From positions 1 through 64,000 of IMG/VR virus record IMGVR_UViG_3300044726_000013: a stretch of DNA of 64,000 nt; one strand, 5' to 3'. The position numbers were made by a program, and so were the translations under genes. A model generated the notes under the pieces. That model was given only the letters and a program-made list of their open reading frames with translations. It was not told the DNA's origin and made no database searches. This DNA is from a virus. Positions 33,375 through 40,327 of this stretch are shown here, in pieces; position 1 is the stretch's first letter, and each line of letters begins with the position of its first letter.

Positions 33375-33535
33375 TGCCAGAAATGATGGCGATGCCAGAG
33401 GTGGAATTTCAACTGCGCCAGAACATAGCCACGCTTGAGGCCATGGTCACGCAGCTACGGGATGAGAACGCATGGCTGCGTGAACAGGTGGCCAAGGTGC
33501 TTGAGGAATTGATGGCTCACGTAGCTACGGGATGA
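33374..33535 (+). CDS. Small coiled-coil protein
   Basis: 53 residues, Met-rich start (MPEMMAMPE) then heptads (LEAMVTQLRDENAWLREQV). TGATG overlap with the HTH gene. The DNA carries an 18-base near-repeat, cacg[c/t]agctacgggatgag, at both ends of its second half, suggesting local duplication at the 3' end. Confidence 0.5.
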   Translation: MPEMMAMPEVEFQLRQNIATLEAMVTQLRDENAWLREQVAKVLEELMAHVATG

Positions 33536-33552
33536 GCAGTGAGGTTTGAATA

Positions 33553-33771
33553 ATGGATAAACTGACACCGCGTGAGCGGCAAATAGCGCACCTGATCGCC
33601 CACGGCCACCGCAACAGGGCGGTGGCTGAGCAACTGGGCGTCACAACCGGCACCGTGAAGGTGCACGTCAACAACATCTATGCCAAGCTGGGCATAGACA
33701 ACCGCGTGACGCTGGTCAGGGCGTGGCTGTTGGCTGAGAAGGCTGTTGGCTGGCAGGATGCTGCTGAATGA
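33553..33771 (+). CDS. LuxR/GerE-type helix-turn-helix protein
   Basis: 72 residues that are nearly only a GerE domain: LTPRERQIAHLIAHGHRNRA, VAEQLGVTTGTVKVHVNNIY and AKLGIDNRVTLVRAWL. No sensor domain is attached, so it is probably a constitutive DNA binder acting on phage or host promoters. Immediately downstream of an XRE-type regulator. Confidence 0.8.
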   Translation: MDKLTPRERQIAHLIAHGHRNRAVAEQLGVTTGTVKVHVNNIYAKLGIDNRVTLVRAWLLAEKAVGWQDAAE

Positions 33772-34490
33772 TGCGGGATTTGTTCAGGCGTGATGAGGTT
33801 GGCACCATCACGTTTCATTGCCTGCCTGAGTACATGGGCGTGATAGCACCGCCAATCAGGGCGGCTGACTTCTTGCCGGATTGGTACAAGAAGCTGCCAG
33901 CGATAGACCCTGATGTGTACGCGGTGAACAACCCGGCGCTGACCATCAAGCGGTGCATGCCGTTTCAGGACGCCATGACTGAGGGCTACATCTTGGTGAC
34001 CCCGGCTGAGATAACCTTTGAGGTTGACGCGGCGGGCACCAGCGTGACGCATCACAGTGAGTTCCTGAAGGTGACACGCGTGATTGACGCGCACCCAGCC
34101 TATCAGATCAAGGGCGCGCCGCGTGCCGCCAGCCGGGTAGCGCTGAAGTTCCTCATGCACTGGGTGGTCAAGACGCCGCCCGGCTGGTCAACCCTATTCA
34201 TACCGCTGATCAATAGGGAACAGCCAGAGATTGAAATCTTCTCAGGGCTGGTTGACACTGACAGGTATGACGCGGTGGTCAACCTGCCGTTCTTTCTGAA
34301 GGTGACGGGCAAGACGTTCATATTGCCCAAGGGCACGCCCATCTGCCAGTTGATCCCCGTTAAGCGCAATGACTTCACCATGGTGGTGCGGGCGGCCACG
34401 CCTGATGAGACGCTGGCCAAGCAACGCATGAACTCGGTGCTAGACAGCGCGTTGGGCTGGTACAGGCAGCACATCAGGGCCAAGCGGTGA
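33768..34490 (+). CDS. Unknown conserved-looking protein
   Basis: 240 residues, beta-rich. Motifs include FHCLPEYMGVIAPPIRAADF, DWYKKLPAID, IKRCMPFQDAMTEGYIL and FILPKGTPICQLIPVKRNDF, a pattern I associate with phage or bacterial proteins of unknown function. Overlaps the LuxR-type gene by ATGA. Transcription ends at the bidirectional terminator 20 bases later. Confidence 0.6.
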   Translation: MMRDLFRRDEVGTITFHCLPEYMGVIAPPIRAADFLPDWYKKLPAIDPDVYAVNNPALTIKRCMPFQDAMTEGYILVTPAEITFEVDAAGTSVTHHSEFLKVTRVIDAHPAYQIKGAPRAASRVALKFLMHWVVKTPPGWSTLFIPLINREQPEIEIFSGLVDTDRYDAVVNLPFFLKVTGKTFILPKGTPICQLIPVKRNDFTMVVRAATPDETLAKQRMNSVLDSALGWYRQHIRAKR

Positions 34491-34509
34491 GCCCGGCCCC
34501 AAAAGAAGA

Positions 34510-34532
34510 GGGCCCCCGCAGGGGCCCCTTTT
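34510..34532. terminator. Bidirectional intrinsic terminator
   Basis: GGGCCCC-cgca-GGGGCCC with cTTTT on the plus strand; on the minus strand the same stem is followed by a U-rich TCTTCTTTT. It separates two convergent genes (33768-34490 and 34532-35212). Confidence 0.85.
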
Positions 34533-35212
34533 CACTTGATGCTGATGTGGCCGTGGCGGGTGTCCCACCTGAAGTCTTCACGGGTCAGGCCCGCCAAGAT
34601 GGCATCACCCACGGTCATGCCGTCAACGTAGCGGGCGTAGCGCTTGAAGGCCAAGCTGCCCTTGCGCTTGGGGTTGGCCACGATCAGCGTGATCACCTGC
34701 CCGTCAGCGTACTCAGGGCGCGGGCCACGGTGGGCGCTGGCCTTGACGGTGACCTTGACCGCCTTGGCCTTGACCGGCTTGGCGGCTGGCGCGGCCTTGG
34801 CGGCCTTCTCAGGCTTGGCGTTGGCCATGGCCTTCTTGAACTGGGCCACCAGACCGGCACCGCCCTTGGCCACGCCCTTGGCGGCCTTCTTGGTGGTCAC
34901 GGCCTTGAACTTGACCACGTTGCCGCTCAGGCTGTCAGCCAGCCCCTCAAGGCCGTTGCCCGTGCCCGCTACCGGCGCTTCAACGCCATGGGCGGCAAGG
35001 CCAGCCATGTCAGCGTTGAGCCCGGCAAGGCCGTTGCGCACCAGCTTGGTGCCGTCAAGCACCAGAGAATGGTCAGCCATGATCTTGGTCAGGCGGGCAA
35101 CGCCCGTGGGCTTGTCATGGAAGCCCTTGATTTCTTTCAGCGGCAGCTTGAGTTCAGACACCGCGCGGTTGTAGGCCACGTTAAGCTGGGCCAGAGAAAG
35201 TTCGGTAAGCAT
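34532..35212 (-). CDS. Unknown protein ending in the recurrent NPK-DGMTV domain
   Basis: 226 residues. The N-terminal part is helical (LAQLNVAYNRAVSELKLPLK). The middle is an Ala/Lys-rich, histone-like linker (AKAAPAAKPVKAKAVKVTV). The C-terminal ~55 residues are a copy of the recurrent domain (ANPKRKGSLAFKRYARY, DGMTVGDA, DFRWDTRHGHISI). The start at 35212 is chosen because AGGGTGA lies 7 bases upstream; a GTG at 35221 has none. Basic linker plus domain parallels the protein at 17364. Own promoter upstream. Confidence 0.75.
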   Translation of the reverse strand: MLTELSLAQLNVAYNRAVSELKLPLKEIKGFHDKPTGVARLTKIMADHSLVLDGTKLVRNGLAGLNADMAGLAAHGVEAPVAGTGNGLEGLADSLSGNVVKFKAVTTKKAAKGVAKGGAGLVAQFKKAMANAKPEKAAKAAPAAKPVKAKAVKVTVKASAHRGPRPEYADGQVITLIVANPKRKGSLAFKRYARYVDGMTVGDAILAGLTREDFRWDTRHGHISIK

Positions 35213-35272
35213 GGTTTTCACCCTATGGTTTTGTGGGCCGCAGCCCGGTTGGTGCTCAATGGCACAAACTCC

Positions 35273-35301
35273 TTTTTACGCTCGGCGCATTGCCTTGTAA
35301 A
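35273..35301 (-). promoter_or_regulatory. Minus-strand promoter of 34532-35212
   Basis: On the minus strand cGCTTTACA, 17 bases, TAAAAA. It stands back-to-back with the plus-strand promoter at 35317, 15 bases apart, so one regulator could affect both. Confidence 0.65.
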
Positions 35302-35316
35302 GCGAGAAATGGAAAT

Positions 35317-35345
35317 TTGTGAAAATAATTGGCGGAGCCTACAAT
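35317..35345 (+). promoter_or_regulatory. Plus-strand promoter of the exonuclease X-like gene
   Basis: TTGTGA, 17 bases, TACAAT. The gene begins 23 bases after the -10 box with AAGGGG upstream of its ATG. It starts the only plus-strand island inside the accessory region. Confidence 0.6.
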
Positions 35346-35367
35346 ACGGCGGCCAGAAGGGGTAGCT

Positions 35368-36105
35368 ATGATTGACACCATAGTGGTTCTAGACACTGAG
35401 ACGACCGGCCTGAGCCCAGAAACCGGGGCTGAGATATGTGAAGTGGCGTGGGTGAGCCTTGAACTTGAGGGTGCCCACTGGGTGTTTGGGCCGGGCAGCA
35501 CGTTCTTCGTTGAAACTTTTGCGCCGTTTGACCCGGCCGCGCGGGCGGCCCACCACATCAACCCGGCGTGGTGCCAGCCCGGCGCGCCCAACTGCGCGCC
35601 ACGCGGCATCATCATTGGCAGCATGAAGACCATGGAGCGGCCCGGCCAGATGCTGTACGCGGCGCACAACGCACCCTACGACCGGGCCTTTTTGCCTGAA
35701 CTGAGCCTAGCGTGGATAGACACCTACCAGTGCGCCCGGCACCTGTGGCCTGACGCGCCCAAGTACAGCAACCAGACCCTGCGCTACTGGCTCAACGCTG
35801 AGCCGCCTGAGCATCTGTTGGCCGGGCAGGCCGCTCACAGGGCGCTGTACGATGCCGCCTGCACGGCGGCGGTGTTGGTGCGCATGCTGGCGCTGAAATC
35901 CCCTACGGACCTTGTACGGCTCAGCAACACACCCATGCTGCTTGAGACGGTGAAGTTTGGCAAGCATGACGGCCAGCCGTGGTCTACGGTGCCGCACGGC
36001 TACCTGTCATGGATGGTGCGGGCCAGTGACATGTACACCAAAGACAAAGACATCAAGCACACAGTGGATCATTACCTTGGCCAAAGCACCAACGCCCTTG
36101 CCTGA
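35368..36105 (+). CDS. DnaQ-like 3'-5' exonuclease, exonuclease X type
   Basis: 245 residues. DEDDh motifs: VVLDTETTG (Asp9, Glu11), AAHNAPYDRAF and AAHRALYDAAC. The C-terminal segment VKFGKHDGQPWSTVPHGYL, WMV matches the DUF3820 module that ends exonuclease X. Such enzymes degrade DNA ends or act in repair; a phage copy could help degrade host DNA or proofread. Start fixed by AAGGGG before 35368. Confidence 0.85.
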   Translation: MIDTIVVLDTETTGLSPETGAEICEVAWVSLELEGAHWVFGPGSTFFVETFAPFDPAARAAHHINPAWCQPGAPNCAPRGIIIGSMKTMERPGQMLYAAHNAPYDRAFLPELSLAWIDTYQCARHLWPDAPKYSNQTLRYWLNAEPPEHLLAGQAAHRALYDAACTAAVLVRMLALKSPTDLVRLSNTPMLLETVKFGKHDGQPWSTVPHGYLSWMVRASDMYTKDKDIKHTVDHYLGQSTNALA

Positions 36106-36424
36106 GACGGCACCCACCAGCCAGTATCTGGCGGACACCCTGAAGCGTGCCGGGTTCATGGAACTTGCGGCGCGTGCCGAGCGCAATGAGTTTCATGACT
36201 ACCTGTCAGCGCACGACCTGCCCGGCATGGAACTTGACATGGCGCTGGTGGCCATCATCAAAGACCCCACCTACAGCAACGAAAAGCGTGACATAGCCAG
36301 CCGCATCCGCGCCCGCCACCATGACGGTGCCTTTGACGCCAGCAAGGCTGAGAGTGACGCGTGGATGGCCAGTGAAGACGGCAAGGCCACCTTCAACAGG
36401 CTGGTCAAAGACTTCAAGCCGTGA
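36077..36424 (+). CDS. Unknown protein downstream of the exonuclease
   Basis: 115 residues from a TTG inside the end of the exonuclease gene (29-base overlap), beginning MAKAPTPLPETAPTSQYLAD. Helical and charged (RAGFMELAARAERNEFHDYL, EKRDIASRIRARHHDG). The start is uncertain because no strong ribosome site is seen. No family recognised. Confidence 0.5.
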   Translation: MAKAPTPLPETAPTSQYLADTLKRAGFMELAARAERNEFHDYLSAHDLPGMELDMALVAIIKDPTYSNEKRDIASRIRARHHDGAFDASKAESDAWMASEDGKATFNRLVKDFKP

Positions 36425-36510
36425 GCGCCATGATGTCTTTTGCCTTGGTCATCGGGTTCATAGTGACCGTCGGCATTGTATCACTGACGATCATAGGGCT
36501 GCTACCGTGA
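36421..36510 (+). CDS. Membrane micropeptide
   Basis: 29 residues from a GTG overlapping the previous stop: a short MSAMMS start and one hydrophobic helix (FALVIGFIVTVGIVSLTIIG). The next gene starts by GTGA overlap with its stop. Supported by the coupling chain; function unknown. Confidence 0.45.
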   Translation: MSAMMSFALVIGFIVTVGIVSLTIIGLLP

Positions 36511-36965
36511 CCATTGCGGATGCCGGGCTGCGCAAGGTGGTGCAACATCACCTGCACAAGTCACAGGGCTGGCTGTGGACCCCGGTTGAGACGGCGGGCA
36601 CCCGGCAGGGCGTGCCTGACACCCACTGGGCGCACATCCCCAGCTTCACCAGCGGCTGGGTTGAGCATAAGGCCACCCACGGCTGGGCGGTGACGGTCAG
36701 GCCGCACCAGATAGCGTGGATTGACCTGCACATGCGGGCTGGCGTGCATTGCCTGATCATGGTCAGGGCCATGGGGGTCGGTAGCAGCCACGACCGGGGA
36801 GACAGTCTTTGGGTCATTGACGGCGCGGCCATCAAGGCGCTGGCTGAAAAGGGGCTCAACGGCATCCCCGGTCTGGCCGTGCTGGGCCGCTGGTGTGGTG
36901 AGCCGCATGAATGGAACTGGCCTGCGGTGCAGCAACTGATGACCGGGCGGCAGCATGACCGATAG
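36507..36965 (+). CDS. VRR-NUC-like PD-(D/E)XK nuclease
   Basis: 152 residues from a GTG. The nuclease core reads GTRQGVPDTHW (PD) followed by WVEHKAT (ExK) and VRPHQIAWIDLHMRAG, the layout of VRR-NUC and Holliday-junction-resolvase-like enzymes. Phage members cut branched or flap DNA in replication and recombination. It shares an operon with the exonuclease X-like gene. Confidence 0.75.
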   Translation: MTIADAGLRKVVQHHLHKSQGWLWTPVETAGTRQGVPDTHWAHIPSFTSGWVEHKATHGWAVTVRPHQIAWIDLHMRAGVHCLIMVRAMGVGSSHDRGDSLWVIDGAAIKALAEKGLNGIPGLAVLGRWCGEPHEWNWPAVQQLMTGRQHDR

Positions 36966-37263
36966 CTGGCCCGTGCGGTACTTCAAGGCCGGTGCGGCGC
37001 TGGCTGATGAGATGCTGGGGCGGCTCAAGAATTATAACGACCAGTACCGTCTAGAGGAGAAAACTATGGCAGACGGCGCTTCAAGCTGTGAGTTCTTTGT
37101 TGAGGGCGGCGGCAGCAAGGGCCGCTACCTGATGTACAACCCGCCTATCACGGGGGATGACATCACGTTTGACGATGGTGACACCTACACGGTGGTGCGC
37201 CGCAACGTTGATGTTCAAGACAACTTTGTGCGCATCACGATCAGGCGCAAAGACAGCGCATGA
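36955..37263 (+). CDS. DGxxYTV-family small protein (copy 2), with internal start
   Basis: 102 residues from the ATG at 36955, or 65 from the ATG at 37066, which has a much better ribosome site. The last 65 residues (TGDDITFDDGDTYTVVRR, then VRITIRR) resemble the 65-residue protein at 7764, which favours the internal start. The N-terminal 37 residues (WPVRYFKAGAALADEML) look coding, so both forms may be made. A copy of the 60-bp repeat lies about 500 bases downstream. Confidence 0.55.
   Translation: MTDSWPVRYFKAGAALADEMLGRLKNYNDQYRLEEKTMADGASSCEFFVEGGGSKGRYLMYNPPITGDDITFDDGDTYTVVRRNVDVQDNFVRITIRRKDSA
37053..37068 (+). promoter_or_regulatory. Strong ribosome binding site for the internal start at 37066
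   Basis: GAGGAG followed by seven bases (aaaact region) and ATG. It is one of the best Shine-Dalgarno sequences in the neighbourhood and decides for the 65-residue product. Confidence 0.55.
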
Positions 37264-37333
37264 AGCGTTGGTTTGCTGGGTTACGTCCGCGCCCAGAGCC
37301 GGTAGGGCCTCCAACCCGTGACCGGCACCAAAT

Positions 37334-37359
37334 GCAAAAGGCCGCCCGTAGGCGGCCTT
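37334..37359 (-). terminator. Terminator of 37390-37584
   Basis: On the minus strand AAGGCCGCC-tacg-GGCGGCCTT followed by TTGC, a 9-bp stem with U-run. A second palindrome, CCGCGCCTT-t-AAGGCGCGG, sits at 37368-37386 between this and the gene. Confidence 0.7.
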
Positions 37360-37389
37360 GCAGGGCACCGCGCCTTTAAGGCGCGGGGG

Positions 37390-37584
37390 TCAGGCGGTGA
37401 GCGCGGCCAGTGCGGCCAGCGTGTCACGCAGGCCACCGCGCTGCCAGTTCAGCGCATTGGCCAGACGCTCAGCGTGTTCACGGCAGATGGGCTTGGTGTT
37501 GGTGGTCAGCACGATCTGCGCCTCTATCTGCTTGGCGCGGGTGGTCAGTTCAGCGGCGGTGAGGTGGGCAAGAAAGTTGGTCAC
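37390..37584 (-). CDS. Small helical unknown protein
   Basis: 64 residues with a GTG start and GGAGA upstream. Helical: FLAHLTAAELTTRAKQIEA and EHAERLANALNWQRGGL. It is a single-gene transcription unit with its own promoter (37619) and terminator. Unknown function. Confidence 0.6.
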   Translation of the reverse strand: MTNFLAHLTAAELTTRAKQIEAQIVLTTNTKPICREHAERLANALNWQRGGLRDTLAALAALTA

Positions 37585-37618
37585 GGCAGGTCTCCAGAGG
37601 CATAAGCGCCTGTGATCC

Positions 37619-37647
37619 CTTTTGCCTGAAGACGACCCTGCTGTAAA
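37619..37647 (-). promoter_or_regulatory. Promoter of 37390-37584
   Basis: On the minus strand gGCTTTACA, 17 bases, CAAAAG, matching the TAAAAG boxes of related promoters except for the first base. Confidence 0.5.
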
Positions 37648-37669
37648 GCCCTAAAATGGACCCAGACGC

Positions 37670-37709
37670 AAAAAAGGCCGCTGCACAGGTTGGTACGGTT
37701 GCAGCGGCC
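37670..37709 (-). terminator. Strong terminator of 37844-38092
   Basis: On the minus strand GGCCGCTGCA, 14-base loop, TGCAGCGGCC, then TTTTTT. Ten-bp perfect stem with six U: a textbook intrinsic terminator, reading away from the minus-strand gene to its right. Confidence 0.85.
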
Positions 37710-37758
37710 AAAATTGGGGTGAGGCGGCAATCTAGGGGTAGGGTGGGCACTTGGCAAT

Positions 37759-37818
37759 GCCCGCTGGGGCGTCAGGCAGCCCCGCCAGAGCGTTTTGTGG
37801 GGCTGGGTGGTGTCTGAG
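37759..37818. repeat. 60-bp dispersed repeat, copy 2
   Basis: Matches 7651-7710 without gaps (52 of 60). The 20-base core identical to copy 1 is at 37779-37798. Here the right part also joins a long stem (GGGGCT-GGGTGG with CCACCC-a-AGCCCC) that extends to about 37835. It lies between the terminator and the 3' end of the minus-strand gene 37844-38092. Confidence 0.75.
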
Positions 37819-37843
37819 CCCACCCAAGCCCCTCAGACGCGCC

Positions 37844-38092
37844 CTAGACCAGCCTGAGGGCCGTGGGCGCTGGCGCTGGCAGGTCAGGGTCTGGCTCAGC
37901 GTGCATGTAGGCGCGGGCCAGCTTGCCGTCAGGCTTGCGTATGACGTAGGCCACCACGGTGGGGTAGGGGCCAAACATGTCACAGACAACCTCAGTCAGC
38001 ACGTGGTAGGTGCCGTCAGCGGGCACGCCGTAGGCGGTGGTGATGTGACGCGGCCCGTCAACGCGGGTGAACTTCATGTTTTGATCAGTCAT
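37844..38092 (-). CDS. Small unknown protein
   Basis: 82 residues, MTDQNMKFTRVDGPRHITTA, then YHVLTEVVCDMFGPYPTVVA and a proline-rich end. GAAAGG lies 9 bases before this ATG; longer in-frame starts are less likely. Own promoter and terminator. Confidence 0.6.
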   Translation of the reverse strand: MTDQNMKFTRVDGPRHITTAYGVPADGTYHVLTEVVCDMFGPYPTVVAYVIRKPDGKLARAYMHAEPDPDLPAPAPTALRLV

Positions 38093-38144
38093 TTGGGTGC
38101 CTTTCAGATGGCGTTGAGGCGGGGCAGGGTTGCCCCGCCCCGCC

Positions 38145-38174
38145 CCCATAGACGGTAAAATCGTGTTGTGTAAA
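38145..38174 (-). promoter_or_regulatory. Promoter of 37844-38092
   Basis: On the minus strand cGCTTTACA, 18 bases, TATGGG. Confidence 0.55.
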
Positions 38175-38181
38175 GCGAATT

Positions 38182-38337
38182 TTATGATGAGGCCCCCATG
38201 GCGTGCAGAAAGCGCACCAGATCAGCCTCAGCCTTGGCCACCGGGCGGCGGCGGCCCACCAGCCAGACGGTGGCCCAGCCGTCAGTGCTGGTGTAGACCC
38301 GGCCGTCAAGCATCTCAATCTTCAGGTGCTTAGACAT
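38182..38337 (-). CDS. Very small unknown protein
   Basis: 51 residues: MSKHLKIEMLDGRVYTSTDG, then WATVWLVGRRRPVAKAEADL and a helical end. GGAGAACC precedes the ATG. A beta-hairpin followed by a helix is likely. The promoter of the next minus-strand unit starts right after its stop. Confidence 0.55.
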   Translation of the reverse strand: MSKHLKIEMLDGRVYTSTDGWATVWLVGRRRPVAKAEADLVRFLHAMGASS

Positions 38338-38353
38338 GTGGTTCTCCAGAGGG

Positions 38354-38536
38354 TTACAGGTAGGCTACGGCACGCGCCACGGCGCGCAGCATGATGAACT
38401 CCTTGCCCATCAGGCCGCGCACGCTGGTGCGCCAGTAGCCGGTGATCAGCTTGCGCACGGTGCCCACGGGCACGCCGTCACTGAATACGGTGTAGGTGTC
38501 AGGGGCAACTTTGCTGAAGGTGACGCGGCGGGGCAT
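38354..38536 (-). CDS. Small basic unknown protein
   Basis: 60 residues, MPRRVTFSKVAPDTYTVFSD with a beta-type start and a basic, Ala-rich end (MLRAVARAVAYL). Preceded by its own promoter. No family recognised. Confidence 0.55.
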   Translation of the reverse strand: MPRRVTFSKVAPDTYTVFSDGVPVGTVRKLITGYWRTSVRGLMGKEFIMLRAVARAVAYL

Positions 38537-38572
38537 GAAGGTGGGTCCAAAGGCAAAAGCGCCTTGGCATCC

Positions 38573-38602
38573 TTCTTACGCTAGGTCGCATACTGCTGTA
38601 AA
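38573..38602 (-). promoter_or_regulatory. Promoter of 38354-38536
   Basis: On the minus strand CTTTACA, 18 bases, TAAGAA, overlapping the last codons of the upstream gene. Confidence 0.55.
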
Positions 38603-39276
38603 GGACCTATTTGCACCCTACTCCATAATTCTTCAACGGCGGCGTGCCGGGCAGCCTCACGCTCAGGGTCACGCAGTGATGTCATCAGGTCATCAGGCTC
38701 ATGGCCGTCAGCCTCACCAAACAGCCTGCGCATGGCGTTGCGGTACTTGGGGCCGCAGATGCGGTAATTCATCAGGGTGATGGTGGGGTCAATGCCTGCC
38801 ATCCACACCAGACCGTTGTTGGTCTGGGCGTCAACCAGCGCCACGCGGGTGATGGCCATGGGCGCTATCACGTCATGGTAGGTGCAGTTGCCCAGACCCT
38901 TAAGGCTATCCTGCCAGTTGGTGGCATAGTTCATCAGGCGGCTGCGGTACCAGCGGGTGCGGGCCTTCATGGGCTTGCCAAGCGGGGCGTGCCCCTCTTG
39001 CTTGCGGCTGACCTGTTCAAGCCAGTCCTCATCCGGCGCAAGCCACCACGGGGCCAACAGGCCCACGTCAATCTCAAGCACCGCCAGCGCCTCACCGGGC
39101 TTGGCGGCCTCGTGGGCGTAGTGCAGGGCGTAGGCGTTGGTCAGGTAGACGGCATCAGGGCAGCTTTCAACGCTGTGCTGCCAGTTGCCCTTGCGCTTGC
39201 CGCGCGGGCGCAGGCCGTTGGCCTTGATGTCAGGCAGGTGCCGGGCGGCGGTGCCGTGGTAGAGTTTGGGGCTCAT
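38581..39276 (-). CDS. Candidate ADP-ribosyltransferase-fold protein (Tpt1/ART-like)
   Basis: 231 residues. The N-terminal ~75 show a pattern typical of the ART fold: KLYHGTAARHLPDIKANGLR, then SVESCPDAVYLTNAYALHY and GEALAVLEIDV (His-x-Thr, ...GL.PR, VYLT). RNA 2'-phosphotransferases and phage or toxin ADP-ribosyltransferases share it. The rest is helical and unassigned (FGEADGHEPDDLMTSLRDPE near the end). A phage copy in an accessory region could modify host proteins or RNA after infection. A weak but interesting call. Confidence 0.5.
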   Translation of the reverse strand: MSPKLYHGTAARHLPDIKANGLRPRGKRKGNWQHSVESCPDAVYLTNAYALHYAHEAAKPGEALAVLEIDVGLLAPWWLAPDEDWLEQVSRKQEGHAPLGKPMKARTRWYRSRLMNYATNWQDSLKGLGNCTYHDVIAPMAITRVALVDAQTNNGLVWMAGIDPTITLMNYRICGPKYRNAMRRLFGEADGHEPDDLMTSLRDPEREAARHAAVEELWSRVQIGPLQQYAT

Positions 39277-39458
39277 GACGCCACCGGGCGGGTCTGGTCA
39301 AGCGTAGCCTCAAAGGCCGCTTCACCGTGCTTCTGGCGCAGCCGCGCCAGCATCCAGTGGCTTGCGCCATAGTACGGGTGGCAATGCTGCCCCCAGCCGT
39401 CAGCAGGGCCGTTCAGCACGGCCCAGTAGGCGCGGGCATCTTTCTCAATCTCAGTCAT
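39273..39458 (-). CDS. Small unknown protein
   Basis: 61 residues beginning MTEIEKDARAYWAVLNG; AGGAAG precedes this ATG, so the ATG six bases upstream is less likely. Contains WGQHCHPYYGASHWMLARLR, His/aromatic-rich. Overlaps the next gene by ATGA. Confidence 0.55.
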   Translation of the reverse strand: MTEIEKDARAYWAVLNGPADGWGQHCHPYYGASHWMLARLRQKHGEAAFEATLDQTRPVAS

Positions 39459-39630
39459 CTTCATCTTCCTCTATGGCCAGCAAATCAGCAATGGCCTGTT
39501 GTTTGGTTTCACCGTAGCCATAGTGGCCGTCTTCCTCATAGCCGTCACGGCAGGCCATCCAGTCAAACTGGCGTATGGGTATGGGCGGGTAGATCAGGGT
39601 GGCCACAATGGCCGCGTCACGCTTGCCCAT
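39451..39630 (-). CDS. Small conserved phage protein
   Basis: 59 residues with the pattern PPIPIRQFDWMACRDGYEED, then YGYGETKQQAIADLLAIEE, known to me from many phages as a hypothetical. Very acidic C-terminus. Start set by AGGAG 8 bases upstream rather than the GTG at 39636. Confidence 0.65.
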   Translation of the reverse strand: MGKRDAAIVATLIYPPIPIRQFDWMACRDGYEEDGHYGYGETKQQAIADLLAIEEDEDD

Positions 39631-39784
39631 TGTCACGCTCCTGAAGGGCCCGCAGCCACATGGTGATGGGGCTCAGGCTGACGTTGGTCTTCTTGCGGGC
39701 AGCGGCCAGCGTGGCGGCAAGGGCCCACTTGACGCGCTCGGCATTAGCAGCGCGCTGCTTGGCGTCATCCACCTTGATGATCAT
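39617..39784 (-). CDS. Very small helical protein
   Basis: 55 residues: MIIKVDDAKQRAANAERVKW, then ALAATLAAARKKTNVSLSPI and a polar end. It overlaps its neighbours on both sides in the coupled minus-strand chain 38581-40327. Confidence 0.55.
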   Translation of the reverse strand: MIIKVDDAKQRAANAERVKWALAATLAAARKKTNVSLSPITMWLRALQERDNGQA

Positions 39785-39978
39785 CACGCACCTTCTCGGC
39801 GCACGGCGTCTACCGCCCGGCGCACTTCATCAGCCTTGGCCAGCGTCTTGTCAGACAACAGGCCGCCATTGCCGCCCACCAGCTTACCGCCGATCAGTTC
39901 ACCGTGCATGTCAAACGCCACGGCGTCGGCCAGTTCAAGCGCCACGCGCAGCAGCGTCTGCATGCGGCTGGTCATCAC
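39784..39978 (-). CDS. Small unknown protein
   Basis: 64 residues, MMTSRMQTLLRVALELADAV then LIGGKLVGGNGGLLSDKTLA and a basic helical end. Coupled with both neighbours. Not recognised. Confidence 0.55.
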   Translation of the reverse strand: MMTSRMQTLLRVALELADAVAFDMHGELIGGKLVGGNGGLLSDKTLAKADEVRRAVDAVRREGA

Positions 39979-40166
39979 GGCAACTCCTTGGCCACGTGTG
40001 GGTGGGCAGGCACGCGCTTGGTGCTGCCGTCAGGCATCACCACCTCACCAGCGGTCAGGTCACGCGCAATCTCTTCAGCCAGCTTCTGGCTGGCCGTCAC
40101 AGAGCGGCTGACGTAGCGGTGGTCACCGCTCTTCAGCACGCGGTAGACGCCGTACATGGTCATCAC
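39975..40166 (-). CDS. Small unknown protein
   Basis: 63 residues, MYGVYRVLKSGDHRYVSRSV then AEEIARDLTAGEVVMPDG. The first or third Met could start. Coupled with both neighbours. Not recognised. Confidence 0.55.
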   Translation of the reverse strand: MMTMYGVYRVLKSGDHRYVSRSVTASQKLAEEIARDLTAGEVVMPDGSTKRVPAHPHVAKELP

Positions 40167-40327
40167 AGCCCCCGGCGCTTGAGTTCGGCCTTGACGCCAG
40201 CAATCATGGCTGGGTTCATGGCATCGCCATTGGGCCGGTCAACCAGCAGCGTCAGCATCATGCGCAGGCGCTTCACGGTCAGGGTCTTGAGGTAGGCATA
40301 GTTCAGTCTTGGCTTTGGGCCGGACAT
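40163..40327 (-). CDS. Very small basic protein
   Basis: 54 residues: MSGPKPRLNYAYLKTLTVKR, then LRMMLTLLVDRPNGDAMNPA and a basic end. AAAAGGGG lies upstream of the ATG. First gene of the seven-gene minus-strand chain 38581-40327, transcribed from the promoter at 40362. Confidence 0.55.
   Translation of the reverse strand: MSGPKPRLNYAYLKTLTVKRLRMMLTLLVDRPNGDAMNPAMIAGVKAELKRRGL

Noticed and set aside
34487-35365. 292-codon plus-strand frame opposite 34532-35212
   Set aside because: It runs through the bidirectional terminator and is antisense to a gene with a clear recurrent-domain copy and its own promoter.
37260-37379. 39-codon frame overlapping 36955-37263
   Set aside because: It consists largely of two hairpins, one of them the minus-strand terminator, and the product is Pro/Arg-rich without a partner.
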